A stretch of 64,000 nucleotides of DNA from SLDF01 sp964537925 (GTDB lineage: Bacteria > Bacteroidota > Bacteroidia > Chitinophagales > Saprospiraceae): contig CAZICV010000001.1 of assembly GCA_964537925.1 (NCBI GenBank), forward strand, positions 1,426,001 through 1,490,000, read 5' to 3'. Positions 12,001 through 18,724 of the stretch are shown piece after piece; position 1 is the first letter of the stretch, and every line of letters starts with the position of its first letter. The notes under the pieces are model-generated. The model saw only the letters and a program-made list of their open reading frames with translations. It was not told the DNA's origin and did no database searches. The translations under genes were made by a program, and so were the position numbers.

Positions 12001-13374
12001 GGAGCCCGAATAGGCCAGGAGATAGAGCCTGTCCTCGTTGCTCAGCAAGCTGCCTGCAAACTCATAGGCAGAGCCGCCCAGGAAGCTGCTCCACTCGAGC
12101 GATCCGTTGAATTTGTTGAGACGCAGCAGTACCAGGCTGGAAAATCCGGGTATCCGGTCCTGGAAAGCGCCGGGTGTGACGGGGAAGTCGGCAGAGCTCG
12201 ACTCACCGAGCAGGAAGAGTGCATCGCTATCCACAGCCAGGTAATTGGCAGATTCGAAGCCGGAGCCTCCTATATAGGTGGCCCATTCTCTTTGACCGGA
12301 TTCGTTCAGGCGGATAATGGCCATATCCTGGTTGCCTGCGAGCGATGTCTGGAAAGCGCCGGGCGTGACTGGGAAGTCAAGGCTCAGCGTACTGAAAAGC
12401 ATATAAATATGTGTGGCGTCGCGCTGGAAGGCCGTGACGAAGTCGCTCTCCGTGCCGCCATAATAAGAGGACCATCTCAGGGCCACGGGATCGATCACCA
12501 GTGGTAGTGAGGGGTCTGCGAGACTCATATCCAGATCAAAGCCTACAAGATCTTCGCTGAGTATGCGATATGTACAGGGTATGGGGACCTCCTTCCCGTT
12601 GACATGCTGGTAGGCGTAGGGTCTGCCGGCCCTTACCGTACCTGCGGAGGTCAGCAGCAGCAGCTCGCCGGATTCATCCGTTCCGACGGACTCCACCCCC
12701 TCGTAATGCATGCGGATCCGGCGCTGATCTGCACCCGGATGTACGATATAGTCATACTCAAGCTCTCCGGAGGCAGTAGAATAAAAGCGCAGATCGATAC
12801 CGTCGTACAGGTCAGGTCTCCACAGCTCGTTGGAGACCTCTTTCAGCGTGGAGGTAGTTCCCCGGTAACGCCGTATAGTCTCCGGTCGGGAGCGTCTGCC
12901 TTCCCACCGGGATTGAGGTACGGAACCCGGCCAGCTCATACGGTAGGTATGCCCGGATATCAGTGCATCCTCGAGCGGCTGTGTACCCGACCCGTCGAAC
13001 GATCTTGCCCTCGATGCAGCGGCCTGCAAATGACCCTGGTAGTCTTCCGGCGTCTCCGGGCGCTTGTACTGGTCCAGTTTATAGACGGTAAAGCTGACCG
13101 CAGTATCCAGGAATCGCACCTGGGCGGAAGGGAGTTGCAGATGATACCGGATCGGGGAGCCCCATTCGCCGTCGTTCTTCTCAAACCGGAGCAGGTCGCG
13201 GTGATAGCGCAGCCACGACGGTACTGTGTCTGGAAGAAAGGAAGCAGTGGCAAAAGAAGGAATAGTGAGCCCCCAAAGGAAGATACAGGATATAAGCCTG
13301 TACGGGAGCGCCTGACAAGCAGGACTTGTGTGTAGTTTTCTTACGGGTCGATGACCCGAGACCGACATTTTCAT
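82..13374 (-). CDS. Giant T9SS-exported multidomain repeat protein (SBBP, PKD-like, HYR-like)
   Basis: The product has 4430 residues. An N-terminal signal segment (hydrophobic around residues 27-44) precedes a region resembling the domain that introduces SBBP proteins (about 60-290). SBBP propeller repeats follow, marked by YxGG and DFPVTPGAFQ motifs (about 300-800). Then come roughly 18 PKD/Ig-like domains of the DAGPD-C-G...Y-W-P...L-S-D type, one SprB-like repeat, nine Trp/Cys-rich repeats, and several HYR-like domains with T-D-A-C-G-N motifs. The last ~80 residues form a T9SS type A sorting domain (PNPA at its start, GLYY and the basic KLIKY tail at its end). Such proteins are exported by T9SS and held at the cell surface; adhesion or gliding is a usual inference, not shown here. 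The start is the first ATG before the signal peptide. The very long open frames on the opposite strand are shadows. Confidence 0.95.
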   Translation of the reverse strand: MKMSVSGHRPVRKLHTSPACQALPYRLISCIFLWGLTIPSFATASFLPDTVPSWLRYHRDLLRFEKNDGEWGSPIRYHLQLPSAQVRFLDTAVSFTVYKLDQYKRPETPEDYQGHLQAAASRARSFDGSGTQPLEDALISGHTYRMSWPGSVPQSRWEGRRSRPETIRRYRGTTSTLKEVSNELWRPDLYDGIDLRFYSTASGELEYDYIVHPGADQRRIRMHYEGVESVGTDESGELLLLTSAGTVRAGRPYAYQHVNGKEVPIPCTYRILSEDLVGFDLDMSLADPSLPLVIDPVALRWSSYYGGTESDFVTAFQRDATHIYMLFSTLSLDFPVTPGAFQTSLAGNQDMAIIRLNESGQREWATYIGGSGFESANYLAVDSDALFLLGESSSADFPVTPGAFQDRIPGFSSLVLLRLNKFNGSLEWSSFLGGSAYEFAGSLLSNEDRLYLLAYSGSADFPVTPGAFQASPLSSGDQAVLVSVDKLNGHPLWSTYLGTTRSTGSGEGLFISDMAIESSHLLVCGSSPGTGFPATTGALVGSHSGTGAFWGQIRLADGHPQYLSFLSGAGESAAYQLASDEDHYYFLGQAADGFAVAGDAFQPVYGGGNSDLLVAAVDKNSRMMTWSTYLGGQEDETQSWSFHNRRTLGTGDGRVFVAGRTASRNFPTTAGAHQAGSGFPVGQKFVLAAFDGKSGDALWSTYLSTGAAIPGEDDILLLQSEHGLLSVAGRTRSDKHAVAPYAFQSFRAGGYDLVAYTIDPAAGRPVCGSYYGGRNNESLTNFILEEDGRILLSGNAESFDLPVTADAVYTSTPSILESGFIARLEGCCIPVEDNTVHPASQAVCRSATPLLLEGARARYGGDYPVILRNGAPFSQRDFVQPGQYQWQVSTDGMAWTSIPGAVEQNYQPPALSADRFYRRIAACDTSAAVLVQVRDVDAPELNPGGPFVACPGDDVELGGNPVVSGANGTYTIQWEPAAIMNDPSADQPVVSPVSNTVVTATVIDAEGCRVVRSTTIYLVEPSAGADMAICAGDSIRIGAQALPPDPELTYSWSVVSGDPLAITGPADIARPLVAPAEHTLFERTVTFAGGCSYTDSVLVSLRQRPTADAGPDLVICSGDQPALGTAGIQNDVYEWLPRRNLDQYNIRRPRFAGVAGDACSRQTYVLQVRDSAAVCPVATDTIHIDVLNADAGAEGCGPRHIGTPDRSCGKFSYHWTVVSGDAASITGQESEPRPFVDPAEPTVYRVTVSYLGVTCSSTVRVPFCRCPDPEVRIAVPLNCADQQQEVPFCTKLPALHGFSITLANPDADISLQNGEICLLNPLSSEKHCEIVYSQGAQRCTTVIIFFTDPIILPDLQPKSISICPEAQGPDPVLIGQDADDSFVYRWYPSTGLSDPAAARPSVDWTALPPGTTVFTLRMQHIVSGCVYEQQTTIRVESPLADAGPDRDFCEGIFSVLGTPGVPGYVYNWSPEQGLNASDIPQPELLLFEGPGTYIYSLLVTDPATGCSSRDTLTLRVLDGITADAGPDQRICAGESVRLGDPGQPENGYFFRWEPATGLDDPTSARPLASPGSTTVYKLYVVLDGSDGCEAADEVTVEVRQSQVIPVDAGQDLTACAEGFYNIGPDPQPDFVYRWTPTEGLSDASAAQPDVFVTGDISYALLALDTSSCSLGRDTIHITLERSLPLAGQDKTICAGDTTVIGLPAIPGYSYAWIPADALSDAAAAETNASPAVTREYILSYSSSSCTFTDTVLVNVLPAPVADAGPDRTFCTGSVSLGPSAPVNGLIYRWEPAFSLSDPNDPNPLANPADTTDYILLVSDIHGCTASDTVRVSPAAGIMLDGTAYQVCAGQALDIGPENAPPGYTYNWAPGGQLNSANEARPVFTEAIPGIYTLTLTVSDGTCTRSFDFRVTVDDPGSIEIDQSPVHACSNVCIPVSATVSGDFTTIYWFPSEGVENPEEANTIICPQATDYYILTGINAATRCLVRDTLYVNVLETPAPEANAGPDQVVCLGEILVLGVPATPGIVYRWEPAAQLAGANTPQPVFQTTAAGSYTFVLSVEDSATGCSDLDVVQVDVLDFDLHIAGPDSLCAGSEAVLQATLVNNPNGLDPNEFVFAWSPAGVLSDTTGISVRFAADTSTVISLSARHIPSGCERTIYRSIGISGLAGPSVDLPADWYFCDTDTDYQVPLQPQQGLTYSWFPQAGLSNASVANPVLLAPIPAQRVYILTVSDTTRRDVCRSAELAIRIQAAAMPALVDRDYGFCEGSPDGAELDPGPGIDTSGYLFQWFPAMDLSDPAALHPVAHPPQSQVYVLEISPRADSSSVHIGCYTSAMHRVEVHPLPVARAGADTSVCSGTAVRIGGASNPFYIYTWTPASGLSNDSVARPLATVQSTTSYALAVTDPNGCIDRDTVLIRVTQPVIILDSLQRPSCGAEADGIIILSAEGGQEPYTFVWETSDGSGLQPGEAAQIALTSGTYAVTVSDAGGCSATMSYTLPAAPSCCSDIVFSYTPEDLELDCYAYIPVDYPLVDDHCCEGLDIYWYDIEIPGNCASDYILIRTFVATDDCDNETTHVQTIAVIDTLAPDLASCPSLSRSTACQGGNLQAYVSGWHEDNLAAIMQCAADQCGGIVVTHDYSFANFIASCGSTGSIEVTYSVSDSCGNTAPPITARLTITDTSGPDLSACPGLNQTVTCSGGNPQATADAWHMQNISTLLACAADGCGGTILIAHTYNFGNFIPGCSSGGTITVTYRAFDLCGNQSQPVSATLTIADTEAPDVSSCSNLDFAADCSTGNPQMAADSWHQDNLAQLMACAQDACGGLLTVIHNYSFAGFIPGCGGGGSISVTYRVVDACGNQSQPITATWSMTDQVAPVLDACNLLVVRIENCAGTDPSIRVLTWHQDNIAGLLDCATDDCSAVLTVTSDFDPANYQVTCGNAGSIAVTYRVADDCGNLSVPLTLSLILEDTTAPDVSGCTDNRSVQIDCSTAGQQTAEQWHQDNMTYILSCAGDDCASSLIVISDFDLDGIQPDCGIDTIVQVVYHVSDPCGNISEAIVFELTVSNDGSTPGMISCTGLDLVVGCDEGDIEQLAIEWDQQNLARILECASGFCNTPEQILSDFDFSGFDFSCGAGGTLTVNYTVVDNCGHLSESIQAVFTVSNAQGPGWDQCPSLDINLDCEAGDIPALLLAWHEDNLVALSACAETGCADLTDIRSDFGTTDPEVNCGQSASLIVTYQAVDECGVLSLPFTATAYILDLTPPDISECPSRDTTIICNPATNRQEVLAWRQRTADLLLACVNSSCSAPVSVLDDLDLDDLIPSCAGESEIPVSFMVMDECGNVSQPLVAILTILFPPLTDPADCGIELDTTILCTGADDPEAQVSAWDLRNKELLADCMTNDCLPDLTVISDLNPLSYNPGCGVTGTWTVNYTITDACDHILGQITAQLSVVDTVPPILTWTDPSWTMRRGDTVIIQCAANDPDWSLPGAGAGSVTATDACDPAPVVTFSETYEGSGDCTADGFFFRLRCTWTAEDACGNKDSIWFYVEIVDTVAPVILGVPEDITVTCGQLPDLPENRICPGEDQCCAEGIVWVEDACECADLYYTEQRENENCHDGYTLLRIWSAVDRCGNWARDTQRIFVERPGALEIVQRHPRLQGLQSGDSYRFECGGESDLPMWAQLLDAGDVEIRDHCAEVPPELRYGLYEIEPDGNCARTGYLRRWLAVWTVENDCGEDLQWYVHLDLIDTLSPQLTGDAIVCTSDLAIVSVSDECSDPGIWYTESDVPSVCIPGRNDKLRTWIAEDACGNQTRFDQRILPANADRRPLVIPVNPLLSGLSDGDQAELPCSRSHATYSGLASEDVRFTTICGDPLTTHFQEQIIAQGDCAADGFMMKIMVRWWAEDACGTRSDFRLEVTLKDENPPVFQSQEEHILQCGSAYPVPEAFDECSDTSIELVEEEVINNGNCALEYVIRRLFRATDACGNTSEQTMWLQITRTDGVLFTGLGPDQYCDDLRLPSVTATDACTGKIYPVQLREQTTANPCGAGQIVTRTWVATDECGIEHSRTQQIFTGDRQAPVLELNHAGYGELHDGEVLVIDCSSDPDPGGSWQHRFAVTDVTARNECSITAALVVEPLYLDGCGTTGYINAVRYTWTAVDFCGNSGRLSIEVRVKDDEAPRFISPPQDIFMNCPNLPEAHVPEVADNCSDVSVVLTETREPDGSFIRLIRTWTATDACGNSATHRQVLKYSPVNLLECTITGDLQPGCDTHGNALEVDVRGRRAPFSYHWTPIGGVCSIEEGQYTDEIIYRIGFSQTTMRATVRDADGCQTICDADLVCVPGKEGGGREGERDYSVVIGEIFPNPAYNELYVKYAVSEPMTAHIRFIDMLGREVYSTDKLLDSEKYTLYIDIRPLGPGLYYTEVTVGGEQVSRKLIKY
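3030..5625 (-). repeat. Nine tandem Trp/Cys-rich ~96-residue repeats inside the giant protein
   Basis: Nine consecutive units of about 96 residues (about 288 bp) can be read in the 4430-residue protein. Each has a C-P-x-L start, a second Cys about seven residues on, a W-H-x-D-N-like helix (WHEDNL, WHMQNI, WHQDNL and so on), a C-A-x-D-x-C pair, a C-G-x-x-G-S/T-I-x-V-T-Y strand and a D-x-C-G-N motif. This resembles an HYR-like Ig fold with an inserted helix. Boundaries are approximate. Confidence 0.8.
6130..10590 (-). repeat. About 18 PKD/Ig-like ~80-residue repeats inside the giant protein
   Basis: Repeated motifs of the type A-G-x-D-x-x-I-C-x-G, G-Y-x-Y-x-W-x-P, L-S-D-x-x-x-A-x-P and G-C-x-x-x-D-T-V-x-V recur about every 80 residues. 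I count around 18 units, diverged from one another. They form the central stalk between the SBBP propeller and the Trp/Cys-rich repeats. Boundaries are approximate. Confidence 0.8.
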
Positions 13375-13537
13375 GTCCCCGGCTGGTTTTGGTTAGCGGG
13401 CAGTTGCCCTCCGGACAGGACTTCGAGACCTTGACTTAACGAAAAGTCCTATACGTAACGCGAATATATAAAATATATAAACATATAGTAGATATGTATA
13501 TATCAAAATATTTTTAATTCGTTGATATCTGCCGGAG

Positions 13538-13575
13538 ACAAAAAGAAATGCCCCCATCGCGGGCGACGGGGGCAT
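13538..13575 (-). terminator. Rho-independent terminator after the Omp28-like gene
   Basis: An 8-bp perfect GC-rich stem (13548-13555 with 13568-13575) has a 12-nt loop. On the minus strand it is followed by a T-rich run. It lies 25 bp past the stop codon of the gene ending at 13601. Confidence 0.8.
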
Positions 13576-13600
13576 CGGGAGCGACCTGGTTTTCGCGCCC

Positions 13601-15640
13601 TTATTTTACAACAGACAGTTTGAGTGTTTTAAAACCCGTCTCGGTCCTGATCTCCGCCAGGTAGATCCCGGTTCCGAGGTGCTGTACCGGTGCCGCCAGC
13701 ATGACACGGCCGCTTACCCAGCCGTAGTGTTGTTGTGCGACCACAGAACCATTGATATCACGTATGATCACCTGTACAGGTCCCGGCTCGGGGAGGCTGA
13801 TCTCAAGAGAAGCCGACGAACCGGCTGGATTGGGTAGTATCTGTGCCTGAATACCCGGATTCTCACGGTCACGTACGGAAGTGGTATAACCGTTGGCCAG
13901 GGCATCTTCGAAGGTCAGTTCGGCTGCGTTCTGGTAACCTTGTGCCCCCATGAGAATGGGTATCAGGTACATATTCTCGACGTTCTGATCTGCCGGTATC
14001 GTCGTGGAGAAGTTGATGACCTGGCGCTCGCCGGCCAGGAACTCACCGGAGATCGTATTGGCGGCGTTTTTCTGGATACCCATGATCGCTCTCGCCACGT
14101 GATCGTAGACCATCAGGTGTGCAGGTACGGGGTTAGGGAGCAATTCATACCCGCCCATAGGGCCGTTGGCGCCGCCCGAGTATGCATTGACCTGGGCCCA
14201 GCCGCTGCCGGTACCACGCACACCGTCTTCCGTCAGCGCCATAGACACCCAGAATTCACCCGATACATCCTGGAGAAATTCGATCGTAGCGGAGATATCC
14301 AGTTTTCTTGTCTCTTCATCATAAGCTGCTCCTGCAGATACGGAAGCCACTACCGGTACGGCCACTTCACCCAGGAAGGGATCCTCGGCAAGGCTGGGAT
14401 CAATGACGGTCCTGCGATTGATCACAGCGTTGGGGAATCCAGAAAATCCGGGTATGCTGGTGATAAGCTGGTCGTATGCGGGCACCATCATGGGATCGTT
14501 GTTGTGCACGGCGATAGGTATGAAATGTCCGTCGTAGCGATGGCTCAGGACTTCCATATAGACTGCGCCTCTCGGGCACCAGGTGCACCAGGTCCCTGTT
14601 GCTTCTTCTACAAGCACCGCCCTCGAGTCAGCCGGAGTGACCGCGCTGATCAGCAGGGCCGCCCGGTCGTTGCATGCTTCTTCGTCTCCGCTTGTACCGT
14701 TGACAGAGCCTACGCGGATATCCACTTCATTGGCGCCGAGTTGCAGGGCAAGGACCGACTGTGTGGTCACTGTCATACTGGTACCCGGCTCGAGCGCCAG
14801 ATCTGCAAATGCTTCGGCAAATTCAACACCGTTGATGAATACCTGTGCCGTAAATTCGTCTACGGTCTCATTGCCATTGTTGCGGACGGTAAAACCCAGC
14901 GTCGAAGCCGTGCCGGTCAGTTTGCTGTTGGCCCAGTTGATGCCGCTGATGCCTATATCCGAGTTGATGACCGGCGCGAGTGTGTCGTAAGAGTAGGATA
15001 CATCGTCTATGAAGAACGAGTTGCTGGCATTGGCCGGGTACAGGTTGAGACTGGCCACGGCATTGACCGGGTTGGCAAATGCGCCCCGGCATTCTCCGTT
15101 GATAAGCAGCTTCCAGGAGTTTTCCGTCAGGTTGATATCGAAGCTCAGCTCGGCCCATTCATCCTGCGGAAAGAAAGTTGTGAGCAGGTTGGCGTCCGAG
15201 CTGTTGCGGCAGGTCAGTACACCGTTTGCCGCTATTGCGATCTCGAGCGCCCATACGCGCCCTATCGTGGTCTCTCCCTGGAAGTTGAAATAGGCGGCCT
15301 TGCCTTGCTCGACAAACAACGAGGTGCTGAAGAGAAAATGCCCTGTCGTATACTTGTTGCCAAACGGCAGCACGATATCTACAGGACCACCGGAAGAGGA
15401 GGCACTGGTAAACTTGATCGAGTTGGAACCGCTGCTGGCGCGTTCTACGGTGATGCGTACATCTTCCGTGGTTCCGGGGCGGTTGCTCCAGGTCTTCCAG
15501 GCGGTCGAAGAGCTGCAAAGGAAAGCTCCTTCGGTATAGCTTTCAAAGTCATCGCTGAAGCTGGTTACCTGGGCCCGGAGTCCTACGGGCAGCATTGTTG
15601 TGGCGATACAACATAAAAGAAATGTAAAGAATTGTTTCAT
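13601..15640 (-). CDS. Omp28-like/choice-of-anchor J T9SS protein
   Basis: The product has 679 residues. A signal peptide (cleavage after about residue 23, LRAQ) precedes a jelly-roll lectin-like region resembling choice-of-anchor J domains (about 28-215). A CARDB/Ig-like segment (about 225-330) follows, then a thioredoxin-like Omp28-related region with the motif EEATGTWCTWCPRGA near residue 350. A T9SS type A sorting domain closes the protein (ILPNPA... to LKLSVVK). The CxxC suggests a thioredoxin fold exposed at the cell surface, as known for Omp28-related proteins; the substrate is unknown. It is followed by a clear terminator, so it is probably the last gene of its transcript. Confidence 0.9.
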   Translation of the reverse strand: MKQFFTFLLCCIATTMLPVGLRAQVTSFSDDFESYTEGAFLCSSSTAWKTWSNRPGTTEDVRITVERASSGSNSIKFTSASSSGGPVDIVLPFGNKYTTGHFLFSTSLFVEQGKAAYFNFQGETTIGRVWALEIAIAANGVLTCRNSSDANLLTTFFPQDEWAELSFDINLTENSWKLLINGECRGAFANPVNAVASLNLYPANASNSFFIDDVSYSYDTLAPVINSDIGISGINWANSKLTGTASTLGFTVRNNGNETVDEFTAQVFINGVEFAEAFADLALEPGTSMTVTTQSVLALQLGANEVDIRVGSVNGTSGDEEACNDRAALLISAVTPADSRAVLVEEATGTWCTWCPRGAVYMEVLSHRYDGHFIPIAVHNNDPMMVPAYDQLITSIPGFSGFPNAVINRRTVIDPSLAEDPFLGEVAVPVVASVSAGAAYDEETRKLDISATIEFLQDVSGEFWVSMALTEDGVRGTGSGWAQVNAYSGGANGPMGGYELLPNPVPAHLMVYDHVARAIMGIQKNAANTISGEFLAGERQVINFSTTIPADQNVENMYLIPILMGAQGYQNAAELTFEDALANGYTTSVRDRENPGIQAQILPNPAGSSASLEISLPEPGPVQVIIRDINGSVVAQQHYGWVSGRVMLAAPVQHLGTGIYLAEIRTETGFKTLKLSVVK

Positions 15641-15881
15641 AGTGAAGACGGGATTAAGTTGTGTTTACTTAAAGGTAACTTTTGATGGGGATAATGCGAA
15701 GTACAGGGTACAGGAAAATCGGTTTACCGACCGCACGCTGCTGGAATCCGCTTCAGCCATATCCTCGCATCGGTGACACAAGTCGGCCCTGGCCGTTATT
15801 TCCCGGTCATATTAAGTGCCCGGTCACAATATTGCATACAGACAGACCTGGGTGGCCTGGTTTAAAAGAAACGCTGTTGAT

Positions 15882-16430
15882 ATGGCAAGAATGCAACTCC
15901 TTCCTGTGATGCTGCTATTCGTACTGGCCGCCTGCAGTATGCGATATGCTCCGATTGGTATGGCTGATCGAAGTGTAGCACCGGGGGTATTACGACTTGA
16001 TGGATATTATGTAGTAAATACTACACATAAGAGCGACCCGGAGCAAGAAGTTACCAGGTATCACTTTTTTTATGAGAATGGAACAATGTTCTTTTTTAGT
16101 TCCTTCCCCGGAAGAGCCAATGATGAATATGTAGAATCAAACCATATGAGACGTATGAAGAACACGGAAAGCATTGGTAGGAATATATACAGGTGGGGAG
16201 GGTTTTCTGTAAATAGAAAGCAAGAAATTGTGTTTGAGAAGTGGGAACCCTCGTCAGGAGGTAAAGTCAAAACCTGTGTTTCAAGAGGCTCCGTATTGAA
16301 TGATTCAACATTTATCATTACAGAGTATGTCAATAATTATTATCCAGCCAAGGTATATAGTCTGAGAGACACATTCCATTTCCGGCCATTCAGCCCCAAG
16401 CCCGACAGCACGAATGCCTTTGTACATTAA
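15882..16430 (+). CDS. Hypothetical lipoprotein
   Basis: The product has 182 residues from the chosen ATG, or 179 from the ATG at 15891. The start places a short basic N-terminus before a hydrophobic stretch and a lipobox (VLAAC), so the protein is probably a lipid-anchored periplasmic or outer-membrane protein. An earlier in-frame ATG at 15816 would spoil the signal peptide. I recognise no domain; the middle is rich in aromatic and polar residues. It faces the convergent T9SS gene ending at 16457, with only 26 bp between them. Confidence 0.75.
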   Translation: MARMQLLPVMLLFVLAACSMRYAPIGMADRSVAPGVLRLDGYYVVNTTHKSDPEQEVTRYHFFYENGTMFFFSSFPGRANDEYVESNHMRRMKNTESIGRNIYRWGGFSVNRKQEIVFEKWEPSSGGKVKTCVSRGSVLNDSTFIITEYVNNYYPAKVYSLRDTFHFRPFSPKPDSTNAFVH

Positions 16431-16456
16431 GTCCCGGCTAAGGTGTATGGTACGGC

Positions 16457-18721
16457 CTACCTCTTGATCACTTTTTGTACGGCCAGCAGCCTGCTGTCTG
16501 TATCCAGCACCTGCAGCATATACAATCCGGACCGGAGTTCTGACAGGTCCATTGTCAGCTCGGCCGCATAATCGCTCAGCCTGATCTCGCGAAGTGTCCT
16601 GCCGTACAGATCCGAAAGACGCAGTACGGAGAGGAGCCTGTCGCCTGCAAGCGAGATGCGTATATGATCTGTTGCAGGTTGAGGGTATACGCCGATCGTG
16701 GACGAATCCCCTGTTTTGCCGGGTTGCCGGGCAATGAAAGCCTGCGGGTTGTTTTCCGTATCATCCGGTGTCAGTATGGATGAAAGTGGATTGTAGACAT
16801 TTGCGCAGAAGAAAGCTATCTCCTGTTCTGTGGCCGGTGGTACGGATTCACAGGGGGCGGACCCGCTGATCTTGAAGTTCGGATCCGTGACGACGACGTG
16901 AAGACCGTCGGGATCGGTGAACAGCAGTTCTTTGGTATGGATATTCCAGCGGGTCCAGGGAGTGATCACGTAAGAGACCGGGAAGTTCTTTACGATGATC
17001 TTGTCCCAGGCGAAGAAATTGCCGCCCTGAATGAACACTGAAAAATCAATCTCCAGCACGTCCTGTATATTGAGGTAGGGATTGGCGGGTGTATTGTCAT
17101 AGGTATAGGGCGCAGTGACCACGGCAGTATTGTACGTAGCGATGTATGCGATGTCCGATCCCAGTCCGTCGGCCCGGTTGAGGGTCGCCAGGATTTTCAG
17201 TTTGACTTGTTTGCAGTCCTCATTGAAGAAGTAGCCGCCGTTGATCGTCTTCTGCATAAACAGGCTGTAGTCGTGCAGGCATTCTATAGGCATATAGGGC
17301 GTGGTATATACCCGGTCCAGCCCGCTAGCCCGCAGGCCCTGCGACGGCGAAGAAATCGGCATTCCGTACCCGCAGTCCGAAAAGACCAGCGCCACCAGTA
17401 CGTTCTCCGGATCCAGGCTGAGGCCTGCAGCTGCATTGAAGACATATTTCAGGTTGGCCTTGTCGAATTTGTACGAATAGTAATGGGTGCGATCGACCGG
17501 GTATTCCGGTATACCGGAGTCTTCCTCCCGGTACTCTACGGCCTGGTGTACCACGGGTGTATAGAGCAGGTTGAAGATGCCGAGTACATTGTCGTATACT
17601 GGCTCATAAGCCTCCCAGTTGGTCACTGTCTGCGCTCCTGGCGTTTTGATCAGTATGGGAACATGAGGAGAGTGTGTGGTCAGGGTGCCGGTTGCCTCAA
17701 ACTGGTATTTGCCGGAGTAGCTGCTGATGGTCTTTGGCGTACCGGAGCTGCCGCCGCCGATCAGCATATCGAGTACACTGATGGCCGTGCCTACGTAGGG
17801 GATGGCCTGTAGCCAGGAGGGAAGGCTTGAGGGAACTGAGTTGAAAGGCGCGGTGACGATCGGGAGTATCTCATTCTGTGTAAAATCTGCCAGACCTGAA
17901 AGGTTCTTGAAGGTCTTCTGTCCCTTTTCGTAGTGGCTGCCAATTGTATTAAAGAGGGCTGCTGATCCTCCTAGTATGGCATTAAATGGATTTGCCGCCA
18001 TGCCGCCACCGGACGAATAGATGGGGATGGTGCTGGACTGCCCAAAGATATCGAGGCTGATGGCCGATACGCTGGTGAGCGTAGGTTGTACACGCATTAT
18101 AGTCCCATGGTGGCAGGTACAGGGATCATAGGCCATCACATAGTCGGCCACCAGCCAGGTGCCGTCGTGGCTGGGAGGCGGGACATTGTAAAACTTGTTG
18201 ATAGATTCGCCACTGAGACCCTTCTCAAAATTATCCAAGGCACTCATGGGTGAATTGAGATGCTCAAGTATGGAAGAGTTTTTTTTGAAATTATCACTAT
18301 TAACGAACTGGATGAGATTTATCAAGGCGCCTTGGTAGGCATTGCTGCCGTCGCTGCGGACATAGAGCAGCACACGAAGCAGGGCATTGTAACGGTTGTA
18401 GAGCACTAGGGTCGGGAAGTTGACACCGCTTTGGGCAGAGCCGAAGTCCTTCCAGACCAGTTCCCAGCCATCAGTGGGTTCAAAATCCCTGGGAGGTCCT
18501 ACCAGGTGAGTCACATTCTCCTGGACCGGGAACCCGGCATAGAAGGGCGAGCTTTTGGTAAGCGGTCCTGTGTGTCCCTGGAAGTAGAATTCATAGGTAG
18601 CATCTCGCCAGTCCCACACGTTCACCGTGGATCCGGGCAGTGTATTCTGTTCGCACTGGGCCATGAGTATCATGCCGGGTCCCAATAGCAGGCCCAGCAG
18701 GGTGGTATAGAGTTTCTTCAT
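16457..18721 (-). CDS. T9SS type A sorting domain protein of unknown function
   Basis: The product has 754 residues with a signal peptide ending near LMAQC and a C-terminal T9SS type A sorting domain (VYPQPATDHI..., SGLYMLQVLD..., KVIKR). The ~650 residues between them match no family I recognise. They contain many aromatic residues and a Gly/Ser-rich segment near residue 330. The start codon lies 3 bp after the stop of the lipoprotein gene at 18725-19543, so the two are almost certainly co-transcribed. A role as a secreted partner of that lipoprotein is inference. Confidence 0.85.
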   Translation of the reverse strand: MKKLYTTLLGLLLGPGMILMAQCEQNTLPGSTVNVWDWRDATYEFYFQGHTGPLTKSSPFYAGFPVQENVTHLVGPPRDFEPTDGWELVWKDFGSAQSGVNFPTLVLYNRYNALLRVLLYVRSDGSNAYQGALINLIQFVNSDNFKKNSSILEHLNSPMSALDNFEKGLSGESINKFYNVPPPSHDGTWLVADYVMAYDPCTCHHGTIMRVQPTLTSVSAISLDIFGQSSTIPIYSSGGGMAANPFNAILGGSAALFNTIGSHYEKGQKTFKNLSGLADFTQNEILPIVTAPFNSVPSSLPSWLQAIPYVGTAISVLDMLIGGGSSGTPKTISSYSGKYQFEATGTLTTHSPHVPILIKTPGAQTVTNWEAYEPVYDNVLGIFNLLYTPVVHQAVEYREEDSGIPEYPVDRTHYYSYKFDKANLKYVFNAAAGLSLDPENVLVALVFSDCGYGMPISSPSQGLRASGLDRVYTTPYMPIECLHDYSLFMQKTINGGYFFNEDCKQVKLKILATLNRADGLGSDIAYIATYNTAVVTAPYTYDNTPANPYLNIQDVLEIDFSVFIQGGNFFAWDKIIVKNFPVSYVITPWTRWNIHTKELLFTDPDGLHVVVTDPNFKISGSAPCESVPPATEQEIAFFCANVYNPLSSILTPDDTENNPQAFIARQPGKTGDSSTIGVYPQPATDHIRISLAGDRLLSVLRLSDLYGRTLREIRLSDYAAELTMDLSELRSGLYMLQVLDTDSRLLAVQKVIKR

Positions 18722-18724
18722 GCC

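Noticed and set aside
13940..15616. 558-residue plus-strand open frame opposite the Omp28-like gene
   Set aside because: Antisense to a gene with a signal peptide, CxxC and T9SS tail; no motif or signal of its own.
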